Origin: an uncultured Prevotellaceae bacterium
GTDB taxonomy: Bacteria; Bacteroidota; Bacteroidia; Bacteroidales; Bacteroidaceae
Assembly: GCA_902800435.1 (NCBI GenBank)
Contig: CADCEQ010000022.1
Span: forward strand, 1 to 64,000
Direction of reading: 5' to 3'
DNA length: 64,000 nt
Within the stretch, counting starts at the first letter, position 1. The number at the start of each line of letters is the position of its first letter. A program made the translations under genes and the position numbers. This document shows, piece by piece, positions 26,282 through 34,466 of this stretch. The notes beneath the pieces were generated by a model. That model had not been told where the DNA came from, searched no databases, and saw only the letters and a list, made by a program, of their open reading frames with translations.

Positions 26282-28450
26282 TTAATTGTTTTGGATTGTC
26301 TTTTTCAGTGTGAGGATGTTCCTGCCGTCCACACGCTCGTAGTTGATGCTGTCCATCAGCCGCCTCACCAAGAGGATGCCAAGGCCGCCGATGGGACGGT
26401 CTTCAGCCGACAGCGTGGTGTCGGCTTTCGCCGCTTCCGTGGGGTCGAAGGCGACGCCCGTGTCGCTGATAATGAACTTCACCTGCTGCCCGTCTGACTT
26501 GACCTCAATGGTAACGTCGCCCTCCGTTCCAACGGGATAGGCATACTCCATCACGTTGACGACAGCCTCCTCGACAGCCAGGCGGATTTCGCCGGCCTGC
26601 TTGGCGTTCAGCGGCAGCCTGCCCGTCACGTCCTTGACGAACGTGCTCAGCTGCGCCACCTGCCGCGAATCGTTTTTCAGCGTCAGCGATTCGTCCAGGA
26701 CAACCTTCTCAACCTTCGGCGTGTAGTGTATGGCGAGCATCGTCAGGTCGTCGCTCTGCTCGTATTCCTCCACAAATTCGGCCACCGCATCGGTCACCTT
26801 CTGCAGAAGCGCCTGCGGCATTTCCTCGCCTTCCTGCAGAACGGCGTGCAGCCGGTCTAAGCCAAACTGCTTGTGCTGGCTGTTCATGGCCTCAGTCAGG
26901 CCGTCTGTATATAAGAATAAGGTGGAGCCTGGAGGAACAAGACACTCGTAAGCCATGTACTTGACATCCTCGAACACGCCGAGCGGCAGGTTCGGCTTAC
27001 GGTCTTCGGGCATCAAATCGTGGCCGACTATCAAGATGGGCTTGTCGTGGCCGGCATTGCAGAAGCGGAGCCGCCCAGTAGGCAGGTCGAGCACGCCGAT
27101 GAAGAAAGTGACGAACATGCTGGACTCATTGCCATGACAACACGCCTCATTGATGTTCTGCATGATACGGGAAGGATTGTTCTCATGGGCAGAGGCCGAA
27201 CGGAACAGCGAATGGGTGACAGCCATCAGCATGGCCGAGGGCACACCCTTGCCGCTGACGTCGCCGATGCAGAAGAACAGCTTCTCGTCGCGAATGAAGA
27301 AGTCGAAGAGGTCGCCGCCCACCTCACGCGCCGGTGCCAGCAACCCATAAATGTCGACATCGTCGCGTGTGACGCTGTTCTCACGGGGCAGCATCTGTGT
27401 CTGTATCTCACTTGCTATGCGCAGCTCGCTGCCTATCCGCTCCTGCTCCAGCGACTGCTTCATCAGCTTCTTCTCGTTGCGGGCAAAACTGTAAATCATG
27501 TACAACAGGATGCCAAATGCCAGCAGCGAGAGCAGCAGCAGGCGGAGGCGCAGCTGCAGAAGCGGACCGTAGACCTCGTCGTCATAGCACACGACAGCCA
27601 GCAGCCAGTGGGGCTTGCCTTTCAGATTGGCATAAAAGATAGTACCGTCGCGCTTGTCGGTGTCGAAGTATAACATCGTGGTCCGACCGTTGCTGCTTTT
27701 CTCGCGAGCCACCGTACTGTCGTTGATAAGGCTGATGATGGCATCCGACTCCTCCCTGCTGACACGGCTCTCGGAAGGACGGATAATCGGCCGGCCGTCT
27801 TCAGTAAGCAGCATGACGAACGACGACGGGTAGAGATGGCGGTGGTCGATGGTGTCCCTCAGCCAGTTCAATGCCACGTCGACACACACCACGCCGGCCA
27901 GCTCCTGACGCTTGTCATAAATAGGCTTGGTGTAGGAAATAACCGATGTCTGCGCTCCAGCAGTGTCCTCATAGGGCTCTATCCACAAAGCATCGTTGGC
28001 AGCGATGGCCTGTTGGTAGAAAACGCTTGTCGTGTAGTCGTGCTCGGGGCCGCCTATCTGGCGCTTCACGATGCTGTCGCCACTCTTCTGGGCATACGGT
28101 TCATACAGCCGTCCCTTGGCTGGGTAGTAATCGGGCACGAATGCCAGTGCTCCGCCCTGCAAGAAGCGGCTGAGGTGAATCATGCGCCCGATGGACTGCG
28201 CCACAGAGTCGGGATGCGGCAGGTTCTCACAGATTTCCCAGACGTGGTTCTTCAGGTCGTCCTCGGCAGAGTTGAGCCTGCTCTTAATCAGGATGGCTTT
28301 CAGCGTCAGTTCGCTCTCAGCGCGCTTCTCCAACTGCTCCTCCATCAAGGAGTGCGTAGAGTAATACTGTGCTGCAGAAAGGATTTCCAACAGCACTGCT
28401 GCCAGCACGATGATAAGCAGTCCAGTACGTTTCCTTAGCCAAGTCCTCAT
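26282..28450 (-). CDS. Membrane SpoIIE-type phosphatase with HATPase domain
   Basis: A 722-aa sensor protein. TM1 is about 11-28 and a periplasmic dCache-like region spans about 35-295 (IEPYEDTAGAQTSVISYTKP and IYDKRQELAGVVCVDVAL). TM2 is about 301-321. A PP2C/SpoIIE phosphatase follows from about 350 to 560 (EVGGDLFDFF, GDVSGKGVPSAML, CNAGHDKP, FLYTDGLTEAMN). An RsbW-like HATPase runs from about 590 to 722 (RLAVEEAVVNVMEYAYP, ISDTGVAFDP, GGLGILLVRRLMD). Opposing phosphatase and kinase-like domains in one sensor, next to a STAS gene, point to a complete signal-responsive switch. It is followed by the AlgE and NRPS genes. Confidence 0.92.
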   Translation of the reverse strand: MRTWLRKRTGLLIIVLAAVLLEILSAAQYYSTHSLMEEQLEKRAESELTLKAILIKSRLNSAEDDLKNHVWEICENLPHPDSVAQSIGRMIHLSRFLQGGALAFVPDYYPAKGRLYEPYAQKSGDSIVKRQIGGPEHDYTTSVFYQQAIAANDALWIEPYEDTAGAQTSVISYTKPIYDKRQELAGVVCVDVALNWLRDTIDHRHLYPSSFVMLLTEDGRPIIRPSESRVSREESDAIISLINDSTVAREKSSNGRTTMLYFDTDKRDGTIFYANLKGKPHWLLAVVCYDDEVYGPLLQLRLRLLLLSLLAFGILLYMIYSFARNEKKLMKQSLEQERIGSELRIASEIQTQMLPRENSVTRDDVDIYGLLAPAREVGGDLFDFFIRDEKLFFCIGDVSGKGVPSAMLMAVTHSLFRSASAHENNPSRIMQNINEACCHGNESSMFVTFFIGVLDLPTGRLRFCNAGHDKPILIVGHDLMPEDRKPNLPLGVFEDVKYMAYECLVPPGSTLFLYTDGLTEAMNSQHKQFGLDRLHAVLQEGEEMPQALLQKVTDAVAEFVEEYEQSDDLTMLAIHYTPKVEKVVLDESLTLKNDSRQVAQLSTFVKDVTGRLPLNAKQAGEIRLAVEEAVVNVMEYAYPVGTEGDVTIEVKSDGQQVKFIISDTGVAFDPTEAAKADTTLSAEDRPIGGLGILLVRRLMDSINYERVDGRNILTLKKTIQNN

Positions 28451-28472
28451 AAGGCTCAGTCAGTGTGGTGGT

Positions 28473-29252
28473 CTATTTCCTTGAAATGATGCCAATCTTC
28501 GTGGCGCGCAGGAACTCGATGATATGACGGATTTCCGGGCCGTCGGGCACCTGCTCCACGATCTGGTTGACGGCGTCGAAGAGCGACGTACCGCCGTTGA
28601 ACACCAGCCGGTAGGCGTTGGCAATGTGCTTCAGCGTCTTCTCGTCGACCCCGTGCTGGCGGCCTACGGCGAAGTTCACGCCGCCGTAGGTGTTTCTCTT
28701 CGTAGCCACGATGTAGGGCGGGATGTCGCGCGAGAAGGTGGTGCCGGCCTGCACCATCGAGCCTTTGCCGACGCGCGTCTTGGCATTCTCGATGACCGAG
28801 CTCGAGAAGATGACGCTGTCCTCAATCTCGCAGTCGCCGGCAATCTTCGTGCCGTAGCCGAAGACGCATTGGTCGCCGACCTTCGTGTCGTGCGAGATGT
28901 GGGCACCCTCCATCAGCACGTTCCCGTTGCCGATGACGGTCTGGCCGCCGGTATGGGTGGCACGGTTGATGACGACGTTCTCGCGGAAGATGTTGCCGTC
29001 GCCGATGATGCACTCCGACCGTTCGCCGCGGAAATCGAAGTCCTGCGGCAGGGCGCCGATGACGCTTCCCTGGTGCACCTTGTTGAGCTTGCCCATGCGC
29101 GTACCGCTACAGATACTGACGAAGGGGAAGATGATGCAGCCATCGCCTATCACCACGTCGTCCTCGATATACGCGAACGGGAATATCTTACAGTTGTCGC
29201 CGATTTTCGCCTTGGGCGATATCTCGGCTTTGGGGGATATTTCGCTTGCCAT
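28473..29252 (-). CDS. lpxA: LpxA-like acyl-ACP/UDP-GlcNAc acyltransferase
   Basis: A 259-aa left-handed beta-helix protein with hexapeptide repeats from the N-terminus (ISPKAEISPKAKIGDNCKIFPFAYIEDDVVIGDG), GALPQDFDF, RENVVINRATH, the catalytic-region GAHISHDTKVGDQCVFG, and a helical C-terminus (LKHIANAYRLVFNGG). These are LpxA features, catalysing the first step of lipid A synthesis on UDP-GlcNAc. It lacks the usual HxGxxxxIQSG-like segment (here VGKGSMVQAGT), so it may be a paralogue rather than the housekeeping LpxA. The gap to the SpoIIE-type gene is 22 bp. Confidence 0.75.
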   Translation of the reverse strand: MASEISPKAEISPKAKIGDNCKIFPFAYIEDDVVIGDGCIIFPFVSICSGTRMGKLNKVHQGSVIGALPQDFDFRGERSECIIGDGNIFRENVVINRATHTGGQTVIGNGNVLMEGAHISHDTKVGDQCVFGYGTKIAGDCEIEDSVIFSSSVIENAKTRVGKGSMVQAGTTFSRDIPPYIVATKRNTYGGVNFAVGRQHGVDEKTLKHIANAYRLVFNGGTSLFDAVNQIVEQVPDGPEIRHIIEFLRATKIGIISRK

Positions 29253-29257
29253 ATTCT

Positions 29258-29341
29258 TTAAAATTTAAGAATTTAAGAATTGAAAAATTGAAGTTTCGAG
29301 CCACGAGGACTTCAATTCTTCAATTTTCCAATTTTTCAATT
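29258..29341. repeat. AT-rich AATTGAA repeats with inverted arms
   Basis: The gap between the outer-membrane factor gene and the lpxA-like gene holds iterations of AATTGAAAAATTGAAG and its complement CTTCAATTCTTCAATTTT around a short CGAGCCACGAGGA loop. It can fold as a weak hairpin. It may be an attenuator, or only another low-complexity dispersed repeat. Confidence 0.6.
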
Positions 29342-30727
29342 TTATTTCGCTCCTCCGCCAAGTGCCTGATACAGGTTCACGACGGCTTGCATCTTGTTGA
29401 ACTGGTCGGTCACTTCCGAGATCTCGGCGTTGAGCAGGTTGCTCTGGGCAGAGATGACCTCGAGGTAGGTGGTGTTCGAGCTCGACTCCATCAATTTCTT
29501 GGTGTCCTCGACGTTCTTCTTCAGCACTTCGACGCGCTTCGAGTCGAGGTCGCCCTTCTCAGCCGAGGCGTTGTAGCTCACGAGGGCGTTGCTCACCTCG
29601 TTGCCGGCCTTCAGCACGGTGTTCTGCCACGTGTTGTACTTCTGCTCATACTGCATCTTGGCCACCTTCAGGCCGGCCACGATCTGGCCGTGCTGGAAGA
29701 TGGGCTGCACCAGCGAGCCGACAGCCGACAGCAGCAGCTTGCCGGGGTTTACCATACCGTTGTTGTTGGTGAAGGCACCCGTGCCCGTGATGGTGATGCT
29801 GGGATAGAAGCGCGAGCGGGCCTGCTGCACGTCGTAGAAGCACTGTGCCAGCGACATCTCGGCGGCGTGGACGTCGGCGCGGTTGTTCAACAGGCCGATG
29901 CTGACGCCCGTAGCAAACGTCGAGGGCAGCGACTGGTCGGCCAGCTTGCCGCGCTTGATGGCCTGGGCGGGCTGTCCGATGAGCAGCGACAGCGAGTTCT
30001 CCATCTCGCGCGTCTGGCGCATCAGGTCAACCTTCTGTGCCTGCACGGAGTAGTAGGCAGCCTCTGCCGACTGCACGGCGGTGGAGCGGTAGCCCACGCG
30101 GTTCTCGTGCATGAACTGCATCTTCTCCCACGTCTCCTTGGTCAGCTGCTCCATGTCGTTGACAATCTCCACCTGACGGTCGAGCATCAGCAGGGTGTAG
30201 TACAGGTTGGCAATGCCCGAGACGATGTTGCACTTCACCACCGTCTGGTAGTCCTGGGTGGCGATGAGCTGCATCTGTGCCGACCGCTTGGCGTTCAGCA
30301 GGTTGCCGAAGAGGTCGACGTTCCACGAGGCGCTGAGGGGCACCTGGTACGACTTCGTCGTCACCGAGGGGTCGGTCTTCAGCGTGGCGATGGTTCCCTG
30401 CGGCGACAGTGCCACCGAGGGCAGGAAGGCCAGTCGGGCCACCTTCAGTCCCTCGTTCACCATCTGCACGTTCAGGGCGGCGTTCAGCAGGTCGGGATTC
30501 TTCTCCAGTCCCTGCTCAATGAGCAGCTGCAGCTGCGGGTCGGTGAACAGCTGGCGCCAGGGCAGGTTGCCGAACGACGTCGTGTCGGCCGACTGCAGCG
30601 TACCGTTCTGGGCCACGGGGTCGCGGACGATGCCGTCGGCGACGACCTCCGGCCGCTCGTATTTGTTGTAAAGGCCGCAGCTCACCATCATCAGCGAGCC
30701 AAAGGCTATTGTCAAAATCTTCTTCAT
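29342..30727 (-). CDS. RND efflux outer-membrane factor (OprM/TolC type)
   Basis: A 461-aa lipoprotein (MKKILTIAFGSLMMVSCGLY, lipobox Cys17) forming the outer-membrane channel of a tripartite efflux pump. Typical features are LPWRQLFTDPQLQLLIEQGLEKNPDL, SASWNVDLFGNLLNAKRSAQ, the coiled-coil hairpins, and RADVHAAEMSLAQCFYDVQQARSRFYPSIT. It follows the pump gene by 7 bp on the same strand. Confidence 0.94.
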   Translation of the reverse strand: MKKILTIAFGSLMMVSCGLYNKYERPEVVADGIVRDPVAQNGTLQSADTTSFGNLPWRQLFTDPQLQLLIEQGLEKNPDLLNAALNVQMVNEGLKVARLAFLPSVALSPQGTIATLKTDPSVTTKSYQVPLSASWNVDLFGNLLNAKRSAQMQLIATQDYQTVVKCNIVSGIANLYYTLLMLDRQVEIVNDMEQLTKETWEKMQFMHENRVGYRSTAVQSAEAAYYSVQAQKVDLMRQTREMENSLSLLIGQPAQAIKRGKLADQSLPSTFATGVSIGLLNNRADVHAAEMSLAQCFYDVQQARSRFYPSITITGTGAFTNNNGMVNPGKLLLSAVGSLVQPIFQHGQIVAGLKVAKMQYEQKYNTWQNTVLKAGNEVSNALVSYNASAEKGDLDSKRVEVLKKNVEDTKKLMESSSNTTYLEVISAQSNLLNAEISEVTDQFNKMQAVVNLYQALGGGAK

Positions 30728-30734
30728 AACTTCG

Positions 30735-33700
30735 TTACTTCTCTAATTCATAATCAACAGGACGATGGGCATACTGGGCAATCTCGGTAGCCACTTCCTC
30801 GTTCTCCTCCTCGTTCTCGAACTTCATCGGGCTAAACTTCTCCTGGAGGCTCTGGAAGAGTGTGAACAGCGTCGGGACGACGAAAATCTGGCAGAGCGTA
30901 CCGATGAGCATACCGCCGACGGCGGCAGCACCGAGCGTCTGGTTACCGTTCTTGCCTACGCCCGATGCGAACATCAGCGGCAGCAGACCGACAACCATAG
31001 CCAGCGACGTCATCAGGATAGGACGCAGACGGGCGGCAGCACCCAGCACGGCCGACCACGAGACGGCCATACCCAGACGGCGGCGCTCAAGGGCGAACTG
31101 CACAATCAGGATGGCGTTCTTGGCCAGCAGACCAATCAGCATGATGAGCGAAATCTGCATGTAGATGTCGTTGGCATGGCCGAAGAGCATCGTGAACAGG
31201 AAGCAGCCTGCCAGTCCGAACGGCACGGAGAGCACCACAGCCAGCGGCAGGATGTACGACTCGTACTGTGCCGACAGGATGAGGTAGATGAAGATGAAGC
31301 AGAGCACGAAAATCAGCGCCGTCGAGTTCGAGGCCTTGGCCTCCTCACGCGTCAGACCTTGATAGTCGTAGCTGTAGCCCACGGGCAGCACCTCGTCGGC
31401 CACCTCCTGGGCGGCCTTGATGGCCTCACCGGTGGAGTAGCCGTCGGCGACGGTTCCCGTCACGTTGATACTGGTGAAGAGGTTGAAGCGGGTGATGTTC
31501 GTCGGACCGTAGACGCGCTCAAGGTTGCAGAACTCCTGGACGGGCGACATGCCCTTCGGCGTGCGCACATAGACGCTGTTCAGCGACTCGGGCGTCATGC
31601 GGGTCTCGGGCGAGCCCTGCACCATAACGCGGTAGAGCTTACCGTAGGCGTTGAAGTTCGAGGCGTAGAGTCCGCCGTAGTAGCCCTGCAGCGTTCCGAG
31701 CACCGTCTGGGGCGATATGCCCGCCTGCTTACACTTGGCCACGTCGACGTGGATCATGTACTGCGGGTAGCTGGGGTTATACGATGTCTGTGCCATCTGG
31801 AACTCCGGGCGCTTGTTCAGTCCGGCGATGAACTCCTTGGTGACGTCGAAGAACCTGTTGAGCGAGCCGCCCGTACGGTCCTGCATCACGATCGACACAC
31901 CCGAGTTGGCCGAGAAGCCGGGAATCATAGGCGGCGAGAAGGCCAGGATGGAGGCATCCTTGATGTGGGCCGTCTTGATGAATATCTGTGCGACGACGCC
32001 ATTGGCCTCCATCGGGTTCAGGAAGAAGCGGTAGATACCGTCGCCCTGCCACAGTCCGCTGAGCTTCCACCAGAAGCCTTTCTGGCGCTCCTTGAACGGC
32101 TTCAGCTTCAGGATGAACGTTGCCTGGTCGGAACCGGCACCGGCTATGAAGTTGTAGCCCTGAATCTGCTCACGGCTCTGGATGGCGGGGTCGGCAGCCA
32201 GTATTGAGTCCACCTCATTGATAATCTGGCGGGTGCGGGCCACCGACGTTGCCGGCGGCATGCTGATGGTACAGAACAGCGTACCGGTATCCTCGTCGGG
32301 CACCAGTCCGGTCTTCGTGGTCAGCATGGTTGCTGCCAGCACCGCAATACCGACGACGACGGCAATACCGATGGCTATCGGCTTGCGCACCAGCTTCTCG
32401 ACGGCCCGCTTATACTTGCCCAGCACCGACTCGTAGGCCGTGTTGAACGAGGCGTGGAATCGGTCGATGCGCGACATCTTGCGCTCGTGGCCCTCCTTGT
32501 CGTGCGGCTTCAGGAAGATGGCACACAGGGCTGGCGACAGCGTCAGGGCGTTCAGGGCCGAGATGAAGATCGAGACGGCCATAGTCACACCGAACTCACG
32601 GTAGAACGTACCCGTCGTGCCGCCGATGAACGACACGGGGATGAACACCGAGGCCATCACCAGCGTAATCGATATGATGGCACCCGAAATCTCGTTCATG
32701 GCGTCGATACTTGCCGTCAGCGTCGACTTGTAGCCCTGGTCGAGCTTGGCGTGCACGGCCTCGACCACCACGATGGCATCGTCGACCACGATGGCAATAG
32801 CCAGCAGCAGGGCCGACAGCGTCAGCAGGTTGATGGAGAAGCCGAAGACGTTCAGGAAGAAGAACGTACCAATCAGTGACACCGGCACGGCAATCAGCGG
32901 GATGAGCGTCGAGCGCCAGTCCTGCAGGAACACGTAGATGACGATGAACACCAGCACCAGCGTGAACAGCAGCGTGAACACCACCTCCTCGATAGAGGCG
33001 TAGAGGAACTCCGTCACGTCGTAGTTGATCTTATAGAACATGCCCGGCGGGAAAAGCTTGGCCTGCTCCTCGAGCTCGGCCTTCACCTGCTTGGCTATCT
33101 CGTTGGCGTTCGAGCCGGCCACCTGCTGCACCATACCCATCACCGACGGGATGTTGTTGTTCTTCATCGACACCGTGTACTGCAGTCCGCCGAGCTCAAT
33201 CTTCGCCACGTCCCTCAACTTTAGCGTCTGGCCGTTGGCGTCGCTCGATATGATGATGTTGCCGAACTCCTCCTCGGTCTTCAGGCGGCCGGTGTAGCGC
33301 ATGGCGTACTCATAGGCCACGTCCGACTCCTGTCCGAAGTTACCCGGGGCGGCCTCGATGTTCTGCTCGGCCAGCACGGCGCTGATGTCCGAGGGCATCA
33401 GGTTGTACTGCTTCATCACCTCGGGCTTCAGCCAGATACGCATCGAGTAGGTCTTCACACCCGGCGACTGCACGTCGCCCACACCCTGAATACGCTTCAC
33501 GGCGGGAATGATGTTGATGTTGTTATAGTTCGTCAGGAACTCGTCGTCGTAGCGGCCGTCACTCGTCAGCGTGAACATCATCACCTGCGACGTCTGGCGT
33601 TTCATGACGGTCACGCCGATGCGCGTCACCTCAGCCGGCAGCAGGGCCTGCGCCTGCTGCACGCGGTTCTGCACGTTGACAGCACACATATCGGCGTTCA

Positions 33701-33992
33701 GTCCCTGGCGGAACAGAATGGAGAGGCTGGCAGAGCCTGACGATGCCGTCGACGAGATGTAGTCCATTCCCTCCACACCGTTGATACTCTCCTCGAGCGG
33801 CGTGATGACGGAGTTCTTTACCGTCTCGGCATCGGCACCTGGATAGCTGGTGAACACCACGACCGTAGGCGGTGCGATGTCGGGGTACTGCTCAATAGGC
33901 AGCGACACCAGTCCGATGAAACCCAGCAGGACGATGAGAATGGAAATCACCGTCGACAGTACCGGGCGCTTAATAAAGTTTGTAAAAGTCAT
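30735..33992 (-). CDS. HAE1-family RND efflux pump
   Basis: A 1085-aa inner-membrane proton-driven drug exporter (AcrB type). It starts MTFTNFIKRPVLSTVISILI and shows SLPIEQYPDIAPPTVVV, the proton-relay pair D404-D405 in AIVVDDAIVVVEAVHAKLDQ, ESINGVEGMDYISSTASSGS in the porter domain and AIFLKPHD after the TM5-6 region. Length and order match a full HAE1 transporter. A foreign-looking gene separates it from the adaptor gene upstream. Confidence 0.96.
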   Translation of the reverse strand: MTFTNFIKRPVLSTVISILIVLLGFIGLVSLPIEQYPDIAPPTVVVFTSYPGADAETVKNSVITPLEESINGVEGMDYISSTASSGSASLSILFRQGLNADMCAVNVQNRVQQAQALLPAEVTRIGVTVMKRQTSQVMMFTLTSDGRYDDEFLTNYNNINIIPAVKRIQGVGDVQSPGVKTYSMRIWLKPEVMKQYNLMPSDISAVLAEQNIEAAPGNFGQESDVAYEYAMRYTGRLKTEEEFGNIIISSDANGQTLKLRDVAKIELGGLQYTVSMKNNNIPSVMGMVQQVAGSNANEIAKQVKAELEEQAKLFPPGMFYKINYDVTEFLYASIEEVVFTLLFTLVLVFIVIYVFLQDWRSTLIPLIAVPVSLIGTFFFLNVFGFSINLLTLSALLLAIAIVVDDAIVVVEAVHAKLDQGYKSTLTASIDAMNEISGAIISITLVMASVFIPVSFIGGTTGTFYREFGVTMAVSIFISALNALTLSPALCAIFLKPHDKEGHERKMSRIDRFHASFNTAYESVLGKYKRAVEKLVRKPIAIGIAVVVGIAVLAATMLTTKTGLVPDEDTGTLFCTISMPPATSVARTRQIINEVDSILAADPAIQSREQIQGYNFIAGAGSDQATFILKLKPFKERQKGFWWKLSGLWQGDGIYRFFLNPMEANGVVAQIFIKTAHIKDASILAFSPPMIPGFSANSGVSIVMQDRTGGSLNRFFDVTKEFIAGLNKRPEFQMAQTSYNPSYPQYMIHVDVAKCKQAGISPQTVLGTLQGYYGGLYASNFNAYGKLYRVMVQGSPETRMTPESLNSVYVRTPKGMSPVQEFCNLERVYGPTNITRFNLFTSINVTGTVADGYSTGEAIKAAQEVADEVLPVGYSYDYQGLTREEAKASNSTALIFVLCFIFIYLILSAQYESYILPLAVVLSVPFGLAGCFLFTMLFGHANDIYMQISLIMLIGLLAKNAILIVQFALERRRLGMAVSWSAVLGAAARLRPILMTSLAMVVGLLPLMFASGVGKNGNQTLGAAAVGGMLIGTLCQIFVVPTLFTLFQSLQEKFSPMKFENEEENEEVATEIAQYAHRPVDYELEK

Positions 33993-34024
33993 ATTTCTTT
34001 AGGAGTTGTGGAGTAAGGAGTTGA

Positions 34025-34433
34025 GGAGTAAGTAGGATAGTCTGGCTATAGCACATTCCTTTCTTTAATGCCTCGGTAATAGGCATTTAGCAACTTGCTC
34101 GTTTCCTCGATACTCGCATTCATATTATTATAAGTGTCTAAATTGATGTAGTTGAGATCGTAAGAGAGAAGTATATAATACCTGCATTCTTCAAGACTTC
34201 CTTGTGCAATGTTCAGGAAACGCAACTTGTCAGACATACCATCCTTGCGATAACCCTCTGCAATGTTAGCAGCTATAGATACTGCGGAACGCTGGAACTG
34301 CGAACTGAGTCCAAAACGCTCATAGTCAGGAAAGCTCTTCGTGGTCTGATAGACACTAACGACAAAAGCGTGTGCCCTTTGCCATGCATATATTTCCTTG
34401 AAGCTCTGCGTCATAGTCTATTCTACTTACTCC
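34025..34433 (-). mobile_element. Inverted-repeat-enclosed four-helix-bundle gene unit
   Basis: GGAGTAAGTAGGATAGTCT (34025-34043) and AGTCTATTCTACTTACTCC (34415-34433) are inverted repeats agreeing at 17 of 19 positions. They lie just outside the stop and just upstream of the start of the four-helix-bundle gene. Beyond them are iterated low-complexity sequences (GGAGTTGTGGAGTAAGGAG on the left, ACTTACTCCCTTTACT twice on the right). In the efflux mRNA the arms would pair and loop out the gene, as in 23S rRNA intervening sequences. A sequence similar to the left flank occurs at 39965-40002. Confidence 0.6.
34046..34414 (-). CDS. Four-helix-bundle protein, S23/IVP family
   Basis: A 122-aa protein beginning MTQSFKEIYAWQRAHAFVVSVYQ, with FPDYERFGLSSQFQRSAVSIAANIAEGYRK, FLNIAQGSLEECRYYILL and a final helix. 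These are the hallmarks of the S23 family (four helix bundle protein) first known from intervening sequences in 23S rRNA genes. Members form pentamers; their cellular role is unclear. Here the gene lies inside an efflux operon, in the same orientation, is more AT-rich than its neighbours, and is enclosed by inverted repeats. Confidence 0.9.
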   Translation of the reverse strand: MTQSFKEIYAWQRAHAFVVSVYQTTKSFPDYERFGLSSQFQRSAVSIAANIAEGYRKDGMSDKLRFLNIAQGSLEECRYYILLSYDLNYINLDTYNNMNASIEETSKLLNAYYRGIKERNVL

Positions 34434-34466
34434 CTTTACTACTTACTCCCTTTACTACTCAAATAA

